In this document: one piece after another, positions 55,230 through 64,000 of the stretch
How positions within the stretch are numbered: the stretch's first letter is position 1
Layout of the letters: each line of letters begins with the position of its first letter
Assembly: GCA_937907685.1 (NCBI GenBank)
Contig: CALCXF010000019.1
Location: 40,420-104,419, forward strand
Length of the DNA: 64,000 nucleotides
From: an uncultured Nostocoides sp.
GTDB lineage: Bacteria; Actinomycetota; Actinomycetes; Actinomycetales; Dermatophilaceae
Direction: 5' to 3'
Translations under genes and position numbers: made by a program
The notes under the pieces: generated by a model
The model's input: only the letters and a program-made list of their open reading frames with translations
Databases searched by the model: none
Told to the model about the DNA's origin: nothing

Positions 55230-55889
55230 ATGGATGCGCTGAGGGGGCGATGGCGCGCCGACTGCGCGCTCGTGGCGCCCGGGGCGGAGTCACGGGTCGT
55301 CGACGACCTCGGCCGTGACCTCCTCCGACGGTGGCGGGAGCCGCACCGGCGGTACCACGACGCCACCCACCTCCTCGAGGTGCTCAGCGCGGTCGACATG
55401 CTCTGCGCGAGCGAGCGGGTGGCCCCGCAGGACCGCGCGGTGGCCGCCCTCGCTGTCTGGTTCCATGATGCGGTGTATGCCGTCCGCACGCCGAGAACGA
55501 ACGAAGCGGAGAGTGCGGCGCTCGCGGCCGAGGCACTCGCACTTCTTGGCGTCGATGCGTCGACCACGGAGCGCGTCACCGACCTCGTCCTCAGCACGGC
55601 CACGCATGAGCTCGGTTCGGGGACACGGCAGGACACCACGGCGGATGTCGTCCACGACGCCGACCTGTGGGTGCTCGGGGCGCCGGTCTCCCGTTTCGAC
55701 GAGTACTGCCGGCAGGTCCGTGAGGAGTACGCCGACGTGCCGGCCGGCGAGTACGCCTCGGCCCGCTCGGCGGTGCTGCGACCCTTCCTCGTGCGGCCCC
55801 ATGTCTACCGCACGACCCACGGCCGACGGTCCTGGGAGACGGCTGCCCGCGAGAACCTCGCTCGAGAGCTCAGCCGCCTCGCGGCCTGA
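55230..55889 (+). CDS. HD-domain predicted metal-dependent phosphohydrolase
   Basis: RRYHDATHLLEVLSAV...AVAALAVWFHDAVY...NEAESAALAAEALALLGV: HD superfamily signature. Confidence 0.85.
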   Translation: MDALRGRWRADCALVAPGAESRVVDDLGRDLLRRWREPHRRYHDATHLLEVLSAVDMLCASERVAPQDRAVAALAVWFHDAVYAVRTPRTNEAESAALAAEALALLGVDASTTERVTDLVLSTATHELGSGTRQDTTADVVHDADLWVLGAPVSRFDEYCRQVREEYADVPAGEYASARSAVLRPFLVRPHVYRTTHGRRSWETAARENLARELSRLAA

Positions 55890-56646
55890 GCGCGGCCTCG
55901 GCGAGCGGCCACCAGAACAGCCGTGAGCAGAGCGTCGCGAACTCCGCCCAGGTGACCCAGCGGTGGTCGGAGGTGTCGTCGAGCTGGGGCACCAGGGCGG
56001 GGCGACGCCCGGGGACACTCACCTCGAAGACCTGGAGGAGGTCCTGCCCCTCCCGCCAGAGCCCACCGGTGGAGCGGCGATGGAACCTCTCGTAGCCGAG
56101 TGGCACGAGCCGGCTCTCCGGCACGACGAGGCCCGTCTCCTCGCGGACCTCGCGAACGGCGTTCTCCCGAACCGTCTCCCCCACTTCCCGCCACCCACCC
56201 GGGCAGCCCCATTCGAGACGACGGACGGAGTGGACGACCGCAAGGTCGCCGGCGTCGTCCCGCACGAAGGCCATCGCCGCGAAGACCCGCCGCTCTGCAG
56301 CCTCACGTGGGGAGCGGATGAGGTCGACGTCGGCGGAGGTCCCGTCGGCGAAACGCACTCCGCTCACCCGAGCCACCCCCTTGTCACCTCGCCGCTTCTG
56401 CATGCGGAGCCCGCTGCGCTGCAGTGCCCGGAGGAGGTCTCGCTCCGAGGTCGGGCGCGCACCCGCGGCGACGACGGCGGCATACCGCTCCTCGGGCACG
56501 TCGTAGTGGTCGCCCTCGAAACCACGAGTGGGGATGCCGAGTGCAGCGGCGAACCCGTGGAGCTCCGCCAGGCTGGTGTCGCTCACCAGGTGGGACCAGC
56601 GCCGCCCGTGCGCCTCGGTGCGAGGCGGGTCGATGAGGATGGCCAC
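55870..56646 (-). CDS. DUF4031 plus NUDIX hydrolase fusion (GTG start)
   Basis: VAILIDPPRTEAHGRRWSHLVSDTSLAELHGFAAALGIPTRGFEGDHYDVPEERYAAVVAAGA...; Nudix box GGWREVGETVRENAVREVREETGL. Confidence 0.9.
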   Translation of the reverse strand: MAILIDPPRTEAHGRRWSHLVSDTSLAELHGFAAALGIPTRGFEGDHYDVPEERYAAVVAAGARPTSERDLLRALQRSGLRMQKRRGDKGVARVSGVRFADGTSADVDLIRSPREAAERRVFAAMAFVRDDAGDLAVVHSVRRLEWGCPGGWREVGETVRENAVREVREETGLVVPESRLVPLGYERFHRRSTGGLWREGQDLLQVFEVSVPGRRPALVPQLDDTSDHRWVTWAEFATLCSRLFWWPLAEAALRPRGG

Positions 56647-56671
56647 CCCCAGATCGTAGGTGCGCCCCCGA

Positions 56672-57487
56672 TCAGGTCGAGCCCGTCCACGCCCGGACCA
56701 GCTGGAGGAACCGCCCCGGGTGCTCCATGGACGGCAGGTGCGCCGCATCGGGCCACTGCGTCCGCACGGCCCCCGGCACCGCCTCCGACACCCGGTCCGC
56801 CGCGTCGATGCAGGTGTCGAGGTCGTGCTCGCCGACGAGCACGTGGACGGGGCAACCCAGTTCACCCAGCCGATCGCGTGCGGGAGGATCGAGCTCGGCC
56901 ACGTCGTGGCCCTCACCCCACGCGGCCTGGATCTCGAAGGCACGGCGCTGCATCCGCCGCACGGCAGCCAGGACCCCGGCGTCGACGTCTGCCTCACTGC
57001 GCCCCGAGCCGACCACCCAGGTCCCGATGTTGGCCTCGACCGCTGCCGGGAGGTCACCCCGCTCGAGCGCGGCGTTCTCCGCTTCGGCGAAGGCCTGCAG
57101 ATCCGGCGTGCGCAGCACCAGGAGGCTGCCGCCGGGCGGACAGAGCAGGAGGCTGCGGACGAGGTCGGGTCGGGTGAGAGCGAGCTCGGTGGCGACTCCC
57201 GCCCCGAACGAGGCGCCGATCACGTGGCAGCGTGCGACGCCGAGCGTGTCGAGGAGCCGGGCGACGTCGTCGACGTCCGACAGGGGTCCCTCCGGCAGGG
57301 TCGACGACTCCCCCGACCCTCGCAGGTCCGGGCGCACGACGTCGTGGTCCACGACGAGGGAGTCCCACTGGCTGTCCCACATGCGCCGGTCCGCGATGCT
57401 GGCGTGCAGCAGGAGGACCGGTGACCCGCTGCCGGGCCCGGCCCGGTCGTGCGCAAGGAGTTCGGGTCCTCTGGGGGTGCTCGTCAA
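56672..57487 (-). CDS. Alpha/beta hydrolase (TTG start tentative)
   Basis: GSPVLLLHASIADRRMWDSQW...HDVVRPDLRGSGESS...VIGASFGAGVATELAL...VLVGEHDLDTCIDAADRV. Confidence 0.88.
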   Translation of the reverse strand: MTSTPRGPELLAHDRAGPGSGSPVLLLHASIADRRMWDSQWDSLVVDHDVVRPDLRGSGESSTLPEGPLSDVDDVARLLDTLGVARCHVIGASFGAGVATELALTRPDLVRSLLLCPPGGSLLVLRTPDLQAFAEAENAALERGDLPAAVEANIGTWVVGSGRSEADVDAGVLAAVRRMQRRAFEIQAAWGEGHDVAELDPPARDRLGELGCPVHVLVGEHDLDTCIDAADRVSEAVPGAVRTQWPDAAHLPSMEHPGRFLQLVRAWTGST

Positions 57488-57689
57488 CCGGGCTCCTGGT
57501 GGGTGCGGGGGTTCCCTGATCAAACCCCTCCGGCGGTGTGCGGGCAAGCGCATTGTCAGCGCTGAGGTGCCGCGCGTGGCCCACGGCAGGACTCCTGCCG
57601 CCTGTGGACGACGGCTCCGGCAGACTCGGCGCACGCCCTACGCTCGGCGCAGCGCCGCCGAGGGGGCGGCCCACGAACAGGGGGATCCC

Positions 57690-57980
57690 ATGGCTGCACA
57701 GTTCCAGGTCGACACCGACCGCATCGCGTCGGCAGCGGGCGACATCGCGCGGATCTCCGCGGAGATCGAGGGGCAGGTCGGCGTCATGATGGCGCGCCTC
57801 ACCGGCCTCCAGGACGCCTGGACGGGCTCCGCTTCGGCCCAGTTCCAGGGCGTCGTCGCTGACTGGCGTGGCACCCAGCACCAGGTGCGGGCGGCGCTCG
57901 ACTCCATCGGTCAGGTGCTGGGCTCGGCCGGCTCCCAGTACGCCGAGGCCGAAGCGCAGGCTGTCCGCCTGTTCAGCTGA
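57690..57980 (+). CDS. WXG100-family protein (ESAT-6-like)
   Basis: MAAQFQVDTDRIASAAGDIARISAEIEGQVGVMMARLTGLQDAWTGSASAQFQGVVADWRGTQHQVRAALDSIGQVLGSAGSQYAEAEAQAVRLFS: ~97 aa, central W-T-G. Confidence 0.93.
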   Translation: MAAQFQVDTDRIASAAGDIARISAEIEGQVGVMMARLTGLQDAWTGSASAQFQGVVADWRGTQHQVRAALDSIGQVLGSAGSQYAEAEAQAVRLFS

Positions 57981-58012
57981 GGGCGCCGGCCGGCCGCGCC
58001 GAGGTAGGCGGG

Positions 58013-60562
58013 TCAGTCGGTGCCGATGGCGCGAAGCATGTCGAGCCGAGCGGCCCGGCGGCCGGGCCACACCGCGGCCAGCACGCCGACGAGGGCTGCC
58101 ACCCCGACGAACAGGGCGAGCTGCCCACCGGGGATCGCGAGCACGTCGATGCCGTCGTCCGCGAGGGAGCGCTGCAGGGCGAGGGCGAAGGCCAGTCCGA
58201 GCACGATGCCGAGGACGGCACCCAGCACCGCGATGGCGACCGACTCCAGGCGGAGCATGGTGCGGAGCTGACGGCGGCTCAGGCCGACTGCCCTCAGCAG
58301 GCCGATCTCGCGCACCCGCTCGATGACCGACAGTGCGAGGGTGTTGACGATGCCGAGCACCGCGATGACGACGGCCAGCCCGAGCAGCGCGTACACGATG
58401 AAGAGGAGCTGGTCGATCGGCTCGCGCTGGGTCGCGGCGAACTCGGCCTGGTCGTTGATGCTCACGGTCGGCAGGTCCGCCACCAGTGCGTCGAGGTCGC
58501 CGCGCAGGGCAGCCCGGTCGGCGCCCGGCTCCGCCACGACGTAGACGGTGCGGTCTGTCGGTGGAACGCCCAGGGCGTCGAAGCCCTCGAGCGAGAGGGT
58601 CGTGTCGGCCTGCAGGACGCTGTCCTCGGTGTACGTCGCGACGACCCGGAGCGGCCGCTCCTCACCCGCGAACCCGACCGTCACGGTGGAGCCGACGGGC
58701 AACCCCTCGCTCGACGCGAGCTCCGTCGAGATGGCGACCGAGTCGGCGTCAAGGTCCTCGAGCGACCCCGTCACGACGTCGGGTCGGGCGACGCTCGTGA
58801 AGGCGGCGGGCTCCACCCCGAACGCGAAGTCCCGGTCCCCGTCGATCTCGAGGACGGCCCCTCGGACCCGTGCCACCTCGGCGACCCCGGGAAGCGCTTC
58901 GACGTCGGAGGCGATCGTCGCGGAGAACGCCTGCCCCACGGCATTGGCCACGACGTAGTCGGCGACGATGTCCTCGGCGAGGGTCTGGTCCAGGCTCGCC
59001 TTGGCCGACGCCCCGAGCACGGCCATCATCGTCACCAGCGCGACACCGATCATCAGGGCGGATGCCGTCGCGGCTGTCCGGCGGGGGTTCCGCCGGGCGT
59101 TCTGCTCGGCCATGAGGCCCACCGTGCCGAACCCTCGGCGGTAGAGCCAGCCCAGTCCCGACAGCACCGGCCGGCCGAGCACGGGGCTCAGCAGCGCAGT
59201 CCCGACGAGGACGCCGAAGGTGCCGCCGCCCAGGACGTAGGTCGGTTCCGAGCCGACGCCCGCCAGCCCGAGGGCCATGCCCGTGATCCCGGCCACGAGG
59301 AGCAGGCAGCCGACGACGATGCGCCAGCGCAGGCCGCTCTCGGCCAGGGCGACGTCGTCGCGCATCGCCGCCACCGGTGACACCCGGCCTGCGCGCCGGG
59401 CCGGCAGGTAGGCGGACGCGAGGGTGACGAGCAACCCGACGGTGAGCGCCACAGCCACGGTCCGAGGGCGCAGCACGAGCTCACTGGCGCTGAGGTCCAG
59501 GCCGATCCGTCCGAAGAGCATCCGGATGCCGATGGCGAGCACGAACCCGAGCGCGATGCCGACGGCGGACCCGAGGACCCCGACGATCGAGGCCTCGGCC
59601 AGGACGGATCTCGCGACCTGTCGGCGGCTGGCCCCGATGGCTCGTAGGAGGGCGAGCTCCCGGCTGCGCTGTGCGACGAGGATGGAGAACGTGTTGACGA
59701 TGAGGAACGCCCCGACGGTCAGCGCGACTCCGGCGAAGACGAGGAGGAAGGTGGTGACGAAGGAGAGCGCCTCGTCGATCCGGTTGGCGGCCCGCGCGGA
59801 GGCGGCGTCCCCGGTCGTCGCCTCGAACCCCTCGGGGAGGGCGGCCGCCACTGCTCGGCGCAGGTCCTCCTGCGATGTGCCGGCGTCGGCGGTCACCCAG
59901 ACCGCGGAGTAGGCGTCCTTGCCCTGGAGGAAGAGGTCCTGCGCCTCGGCGCTGTCGAACATGACGACGCTCGCCCCGACGAGGGCGGACCCGCCGAAGC
60001 TGGCCGTTCCGACGAACGTGGCGGTGAGCCGAGGCCGGTCACTCGTCGTGATGAGCGAGATCTTCTCGCCGATGAGGTAGCCCGCCTTGTCCGCGGTCAC
60101 CTCGTCGAGCACCACCTCACCGGCCCTCGAGGGCCACCGCCCGCGCTCCAGGGTTGCGGAGGGGATGCCGTTCGCCGCAGGCCCCGCGCTGTAGTTGACC
60201 GCGATGCCGGCCGGGCCCTGACCTCCGATGAGCTTGCCGTCCGCGCCGACGACGAAGGTGCCGAAGTTCGTGATCCGGCCGTCCGCCCGGGCTGCCCCGG
60301 GGACCCCCGACAGGTCCCGGGCGAGCGTCGCGGGGACGGTGCGGGTGCTCGACGCGCCCCCGCCCGGCCCTCCGCCGGAGCCCTCGGGCCGGACGATGAC
60401 ATCTCCCACGGCGCCGCTCGTCAGACCGGTGAACGCACGGTCCAGGGTGTCGGTGAAGATGTACGACCCGGCGACGAAGGCCACGCCGAGGATCACGGCG
60501 AACGCGCTGAGGAACAGGCGCAGCTTGCGCGCGAGGACGCTGCGCCAGGTGGCTCGCAGCAC
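58013..60562 (-). CDS. ABC transporter permease, FtsX/MacB-like, 849 aa
   Basis: MLRATWRSVLARKLRLFLSAFAVILGVAFVAGSYIFTDTLDRAF...; two FtsX-like domains VNTFSILVAQRSRELALLRAIGASRRQV and VNTLALSVIERVREIGLLRAVGLSRRQL. Confidence 0.94.
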   Translation of the reverse strand: MLRATWRSVLARKLRLFLSAFAVILGVAFVAGSYIFTDTLDRAFTGLTSGAVGDVIVRPEGSGGGPGGGASSTRTVPATLARDLSGVPGAARADGRITNFGTFVVGADGKLIGGQGPAGIAVNYSAGPAANGIPSATLERGRWPSRAGEVVLDEVTADKAGYLIGEKISLITTSDRPRLTATFVGTASFGGSALVGASVVMFDSAEAQDLFLQGKDAYSAVWVTADAGTSQEDLRRAVAAALPEGFEATTGDAASARAANRIDEALSFVTTFLLVFAGVALTVGAFLIVNTFSILVAQRSRELALLRAIGASRRQVARSVLAEASIVGVLGSAVGIALGFVLAIGIRMLFGRIGLDLSASELVLRPRTVAVALTVGLLVTLASAYLPARRAGRVSPVAAMRDDVALAESGLRWRIVVGCLLLVAGITGMALGLAGVGSEPTYVLGGGTFGVLVGTALLSPVLGRPVLSGLGWLYRRGFGTVGLMAEQNARRNPRRTAATASALMIGVALVTMMAVLGASAKASLDQTLAEDIVADYVVANAVGQAFSATIASDVEALPGVAEVARVRGAVLEIDGDRDFAFGVEPAAFTSVARPDVVTGSLEDLDADSVAISTELASSEGLPVGSTVTVGFAGEERPLRVVATYTEDSVLQADTTLSLEGFDALGVPPTDRTVYVVAEPGADRAALRGDLDALVADLPTVSINDQAEFAATQREPIDQLLFIVYALLGLAVVIAVLGIVNTLALSVIERVREIGLLRAVGLSRRQLRTMLRLESVAIAVLGAVLGIVLGLAFALALQRSLADDGIDVLAIPGGQLALFVGVAALVGVLAAVWPGRRAARLDMLRAIGTD

Positions 60563-60565
60563 CGC

Positions 60566-61342
60566 TCAGGCCCCGGCGCGCTGTCCGAGTCGCGCCATCC
60601 GGTCCAGCACGCGCTCTGTGGTCGGCTCCCGCAGCTCGTCGACGACGCGGCCGTCCTCGAGGAAGACGACGCGGTCGGTGTAGCTGGCCGCGCCCGGGTC
60701 GTGGGTCACCATGACGACGGTCTGCCCGTGGCTGTCGACCACCCGGCGGAGGAACCCGAGGACCTCGCCACCGGACGTCGAGTCGAGGTTGCCGGTCGGC
60801 TCGTCGGCGAAGACGACCTCCGGCCGGCCGACGAGGGCGCGGGCGCACGCGACCCGCTGCTGCTGTCCACCGGACAGCTCGCTGGGCCGGTGACCGAGGC
60901 GGTCCCGTAGCCCGACGGTGTCGACCACCTCGTCGAACCAGGCCGGATCCGGCCGCCGGCCCGCGATCGCGGCAGGGAGGGCGATGTTCTCCTCGGCCGT
61001 CAGCGTGGGAATGAGGTTGAACGCCTGGAAGACGAAGCCGATCCGGTCCCGACGCAGCTCGGTGAGGTGGCGTTCGCCCAGCGTCGTGAGGTCGACGTCA
61101 CCGAGGTAGACATGACCCGAGGTGGCCGAGTCCAGGCCTGCGGCGCAGTGCATGAGCGTCGACTTGCCCGAGCCGGACTTGCCCATGATGGCGGTGAACT
61201 CCCCGGCGTAGAGGTCGACCGTCACGTCGTCGAGGGCCACCACCCGGGTCTCCCCCGAGCCGTACACCTTGGTGAGACCTTCGACACGTGCGGCGGCGAG
61301 CCGCTCCCCGCTCTCCCGGGAGGTCACCTTCGCGAGCGTCAT
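60566..61342 (-). CDS. ABC transporter ATP-binding protein, MacB/LolD-like
   Basis: GEFTAIMGKSGSGKSTLMHCAAGLDSATSGHVYLGDVDLTTLGE...LSGGQQQRVACARALVGRPEVVFADEPTGNLDS. Confidence 0.96.
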   Translation of the reverse strand: MTLAKVTSRESGERLAAARVEGLTKVYGSGETRVVALDDVTVDLYAGEFTAIMGKSGSGKSTLMHCAAGLDSATSGHVYLGDVDLTTLGERHLTELRRDRIGFVFQAFNLIPTLTAEENIALPAAIAGRRPDPAWFDEVVDTVGLRDRLGHRPSELSGGQQQRVACARALVGRPEVVFADEPTGNLDSTSGGEVLGFLRRVVDSHGQTVVMVTHDPGAASYTDRVVFLEDGRVVDELREPTTERVLDRMARLGQRAGA

Positions 61343-61461
61343 GGGTGTCCTTCGGGTGGGGCGCCCCGGCGGGGCCGACGACGAGGGTCAAGGCGACGAC
61401 CGTCCAGCCGCTGCCTGATGCTCCGCCAACGCTAGGGCAGGGTCCCGGGGTTCCGCCCCCC

Positions 61462-63201
61462 TCACGCACCTTCGACAGACAGCTCACGTGGTCGCGCCGG
61501 GTCGGCGGCGGAGATGGGGGTGATGCGCGCGGCATACACCTGCTCCAGCCGTGGGCGGCTGTGGTCGTCCTCGACGACCCCGGTGAACCACTCGACCTCC
61601 AGGGCCTCCGCGCCGGCCCGGCAGATGGCGATGTTGTTGTCGAACCACGGCCCGTCCGTGACCGTCCATGCGTAGGCCGGGTCGGGCACTCGGCTGGACC
61701 GCGACGCGAGCAGCCGCATGGGACGTGCCAGGGAACGGGCGAAGAGCGACATGACCACGCGGATACCCCTCGGCATGGGGTTGCGGATGGGGGAGCACAC
61801 CGCCTGCACGACGCGCGACCGGGCACCGAGGTGCTCGGGGTCGGTCACCTCGGCGAGGTACGAGTTGTGGACGTCCCCGGAGAGGAAGGTGACCGTGTCC
61901 GGGGCGGCACCACGCTCGCCTCGGGCGACCTCCATCACCATCTCGAAGACCTCGTCGAAGCCCTCGTTGAACGCTGCCCAGTGCTCGAGGTCGATGCTTC
62001 GGCGGAGCCGCTCGGCGGCGCGGGAGATCGGGCGCCCATACGCGCCCTCGGCCATCACCTCGTTCATCGCCTCGAAGTCGTGGAGTCCTGGCGGCAGGAG
62101 GAACGGCAACGAGGTCCCGATGAGGAGGTGCCGGACGTCACCGCGGAGCGTCTCGTCCAACCAGCTCATCTCCACCGAGTCGAGGATCGAGCGCCCGTCC
62201 GGACGCAGCTCACGGGCGGCCCGGGAGTCCAGGACGACGAGCGTGCAGTCCCCGAGGGAGCGGGTGTAGCTCCACCGGTAGGTCGCGGGCTCCGCGTCCG
62301 CCCGGGCGGCGAGGGTGTCGAGCCGATCGGTGAGGTCGAGCTCGTCGGACTGCCCGGATGCCGCGTGCGCGGCCACGGACCGCCACACCTCCTCCTCGGC
62401 GAGCTGGGCCGGCGACAGGTTGCCGATGTGCTGGTGCACCCAGTACGACGCCAGGCCGGAGGTGATGCGCTCCTCCCACCACCCCGTCGCGCGCATCTCC
62501 TCTCGCCAGGACCACGAGGTGTTCCAGTCGTCGCGGATGTCGTGGTCGTCGAACATCATCGCCGAGGGGACGGTGGAGAGAACCCAGCGGATGACGTCGT
62601 CGCTCCACGCGAGCCGGTAGAGCTCGGCGTACTCGTCCAGGTCCTTGATCTCCTCACCGGGAGGCTCCGAGAGGTCCCGCCGGGCCGCCATGAACTCCTC
62701 GAGCTCGGGGTGCGGCGTCGTGTCCGCGTAGACCTGGTCACCCAGGAGCAGCAGCAGGTCCGGCCATTCGGCCTCGGGGTCGTCCTGAAGCGCGACAGCC
62801 AGGGTGCGCAGCGCGTCGATACCGTGCGACCCGTTGCCTTCGGAGTCGTGGGCACCCGTGGTGCGGCAGGTCCCGAAGGCGAACCGCGGCTCCCGGCCCG
62901 GGTCGAGCGTGCGGATACGGCTCGCCGGCATCCGGGGCGTGGGCCACACCGGCACGCCGTCCACCTGCACCGAGTAGGTGTCGTCGCTGCCCGGTTCGAG
63001 GTCGGTCAGCGTGACGAGGGCGAAGTGGTGGCCGTGGACAGCGAACGTCGGCGCGTGCCACGCCCGCCCGGACCGCTCGACGGAGACGGTCGCGGCGGTG
63101 GCCGTGCGGACCCAGACCGTCGCGGAGGTCTCGTCGACGTAGCGCAGCATCGGCCCGAGGACCAGCGCCTCCTGGGACTCGGTGCTCGTCATGGGGGTCA
63201 T
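61462..63201 (-). CDS. PhoD-like alkaline phosphatase D family
   Basis: LVLGPMLRYVDETSATVWVRTATAATVSVE...LLLLGDQVYAD...SAMMFDDHDIRDDWNTSWSWREEM...FLSGDVHNSYLAEV. Confidence 0.9.
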   Translation of the reverse strand: MTPMTSTESQEALVLGPMLRYVDETSATVWVRTATAATVSVERSGRAWHAPTFAVHGHHFALVTLTDLEPGSDDTYSVQVDGVPVWPTPRMPASRIRTLDPGREPRFAFGTCRTTGAHDSEGNGSHGIDALRTLAVALQDDPEAEWPDLLLLLGDQVYADTTPHPELEEFMAARRDLSEPPGEEIKDLDEYAELYRLAWSDDVIRWVLSTVPSAMMFDDHDIRDDWNTSWSWREEMRATGWWEERITSGLASYWVHQHIGNLSPAQLAEEEVWRSVAAHAASGQSDELDLTDRLDTLAARADAEPATYRWSYTRSLGDCTLVVLDSRAARELRPDGRSILDSVEMSWLDETLRGDVRHLLIGTSLPFLLPPGLHDFEAMNEVMAEGAYGRPISRAAERLRRSIDLEHWAAFNEGFDEVFEMVMEVARGERGAAPDTVTFLSGDVHNSYLAEVTDPEHLGARSRVVQAVCSPIRNPMPRGIRVVMSLFARSLARPMRLLASRSSRVPDPAYAWTVTDGPWFDNNIAICRAGAEALEVEWFTGVVEDDHSRPRLEQVYAARITPISAADPARPRELSVEGA

Positions 63202-63306
63202 CTTGCCTCGCGAAAACGGCGGACGGGCTGTGACGGTGCTGGGCATGCGCTGGGTGGCTGCTCGCTCTCCCGCTACCGTGGCGCGCATGACACCCCGAGC
63301 AGCCGC

Positions 63307-63936
63307 ATGAGCGGTCTGGACCATCCTGCCGTGCGGGAGTGGCTCGCCCGCCTCGACACCGAGGCGTCGGTCCTTCCCGAGGACCGCCGCACCGAGCTGC
63401 GGAGCCTCGTCGAGGAGCAGCTGGCGACGGTCGGGAGGGAGGGGGTCGGTGACCACGCGGCATACGAGCGGGTTCTGGCCGAGCTCGGGTCCCCCGAGGC
63501 GCTCGTCGCCGAGGCGGGCGGGTACGCCGTGCCGCCCGTGGATGCCGTCGACCCGCCCCTCGAGGAGGATGCCGGCCGTCCGCAGGCGGATGCCGGCGCA
63601 CCCCGGCTGGAGGTGGCTGTCGTCGCCCTGCTCCTCACCTCGGTCGTCCTCGCGCTCGTACCCGCGACCGAGGCCGTCGCGCCCGCAGCATGGTTCGTGG
63701 GGACGATCCTCGTCCTGCTCTCCCGTCGCTGGGGGCCGGGCGACAAGGGGCTCGCGGTGCTGGCATTCGGGGTGATGGGGGTGCCGTTGGTGCTGCTCGG
63801 CCGGGACGAGCTGCCGACCGGGGCGAGCGTCGTGGTGGGTGTTGCACTCGTCGTCATGTGGCTCGCGGTGTCCCTCCACCTCGTGCGACGGGCCCGGGCG
63901 CCGCGGGACGAGGGACGCGGCCTGCGGATGCGCTGA
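63307..63936 (+). CDS. HAAS-domain-like membrane protein (DUF1700-type N-terminus)
   Basis: MSGLDHPAVREWLARLDTEASVLPEDRRTELRSLVEEQLATVGREGVGDHAAYERVLAELGSPEALVAEAGG followed by TM helices. Confidence 0.75.
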   Translation: MSGLDHPAVREWLARLDTEASVLPEDRRTELRSLVEEQLATVGREGVGDHAAYERVLAELGSPEALVAEAGGYAVPPVDAVDPPLEEDAGRPQADAGAPRLEVAVVALLLTSVVLALVPATEAVAPAAWFVGTILVLLSRRWGPGDKGLAVLAFGVMGVPLVLLGRDELPTGASVVVGVALVVMWLAVSLHLVRRARAPRDEGRGLRMR

Positions 63937-64000
63937 CGGCATCCGGATCGAGGATGGGGTGCCGAACGCGCGACTCGGCGCGCCCCTGACACCTCAACCA

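Noticed and set aside
57690-57980. Type VII secretion locus around the WXG100 gene
   Set aside because: Neighbours are an alpha/beta hydrolase and a MacB-like ABC transporter; no Ecc components were found in the window.

Overview
This 64 kb window is high-GC actinobacterial chromosome. I place it in the Micrococcales, Intrasporangiaceae-like, by inference only, from the mycothiol-dependent enzyme family, DUF2530/DUF3027 genes and base composition. Most of it is ordinary core/accessory metabolism: a FAD-linked oxidase cut by the left edge, a nitrilase-family hydrolase, a CopD/CtaG membrane protein, a branched-chain 2-oxoacid dehydrogenase operon, glutaryl-CoA dehydrogenase, GH13 plus TIGR03885-type oxidoreductase, GMC oxidoreductase, PdxH, citrate synthase, SerC, WS/DGAT, HMG-CoA lyase, several MFS transporters, a MacB-like ABC pair and PhoD-like phosphatase. 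The mobile part is a small scar at about 21.5-24.3 kb: an IS30-family element, a multiply frameshifted tyrosine integrase and tRNA-Arg(CCT). The best leads are: (i) a fused receiver/thioredoxin-reductase-like protein without the CxxC, translationally coupled to a cNMP-fold histidine kinase, followed by an OmpR-type two-component system and an HtrA protease; (ii) a c-di-AMP (ydaO) riboswitch before an NlpC/P60 hydrolase; (iii) a conserved-looking 490-aa protein of unknown function inside the BCKDH/glutaryl-CoA dehydrogenase gene run; (iv) three well-formed palindromic operators; (v) a DUF222/HNH ORF with no stop that runs antisense through the whole neighbouring GMC gene; (vi) strong by-eye enrichment of the word GGCATAC/GTATGCC. 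No CRISPR array, prophage structural module or biosynthetic gene cluster was seen. All family calls come from reading the translations; no database search was run.
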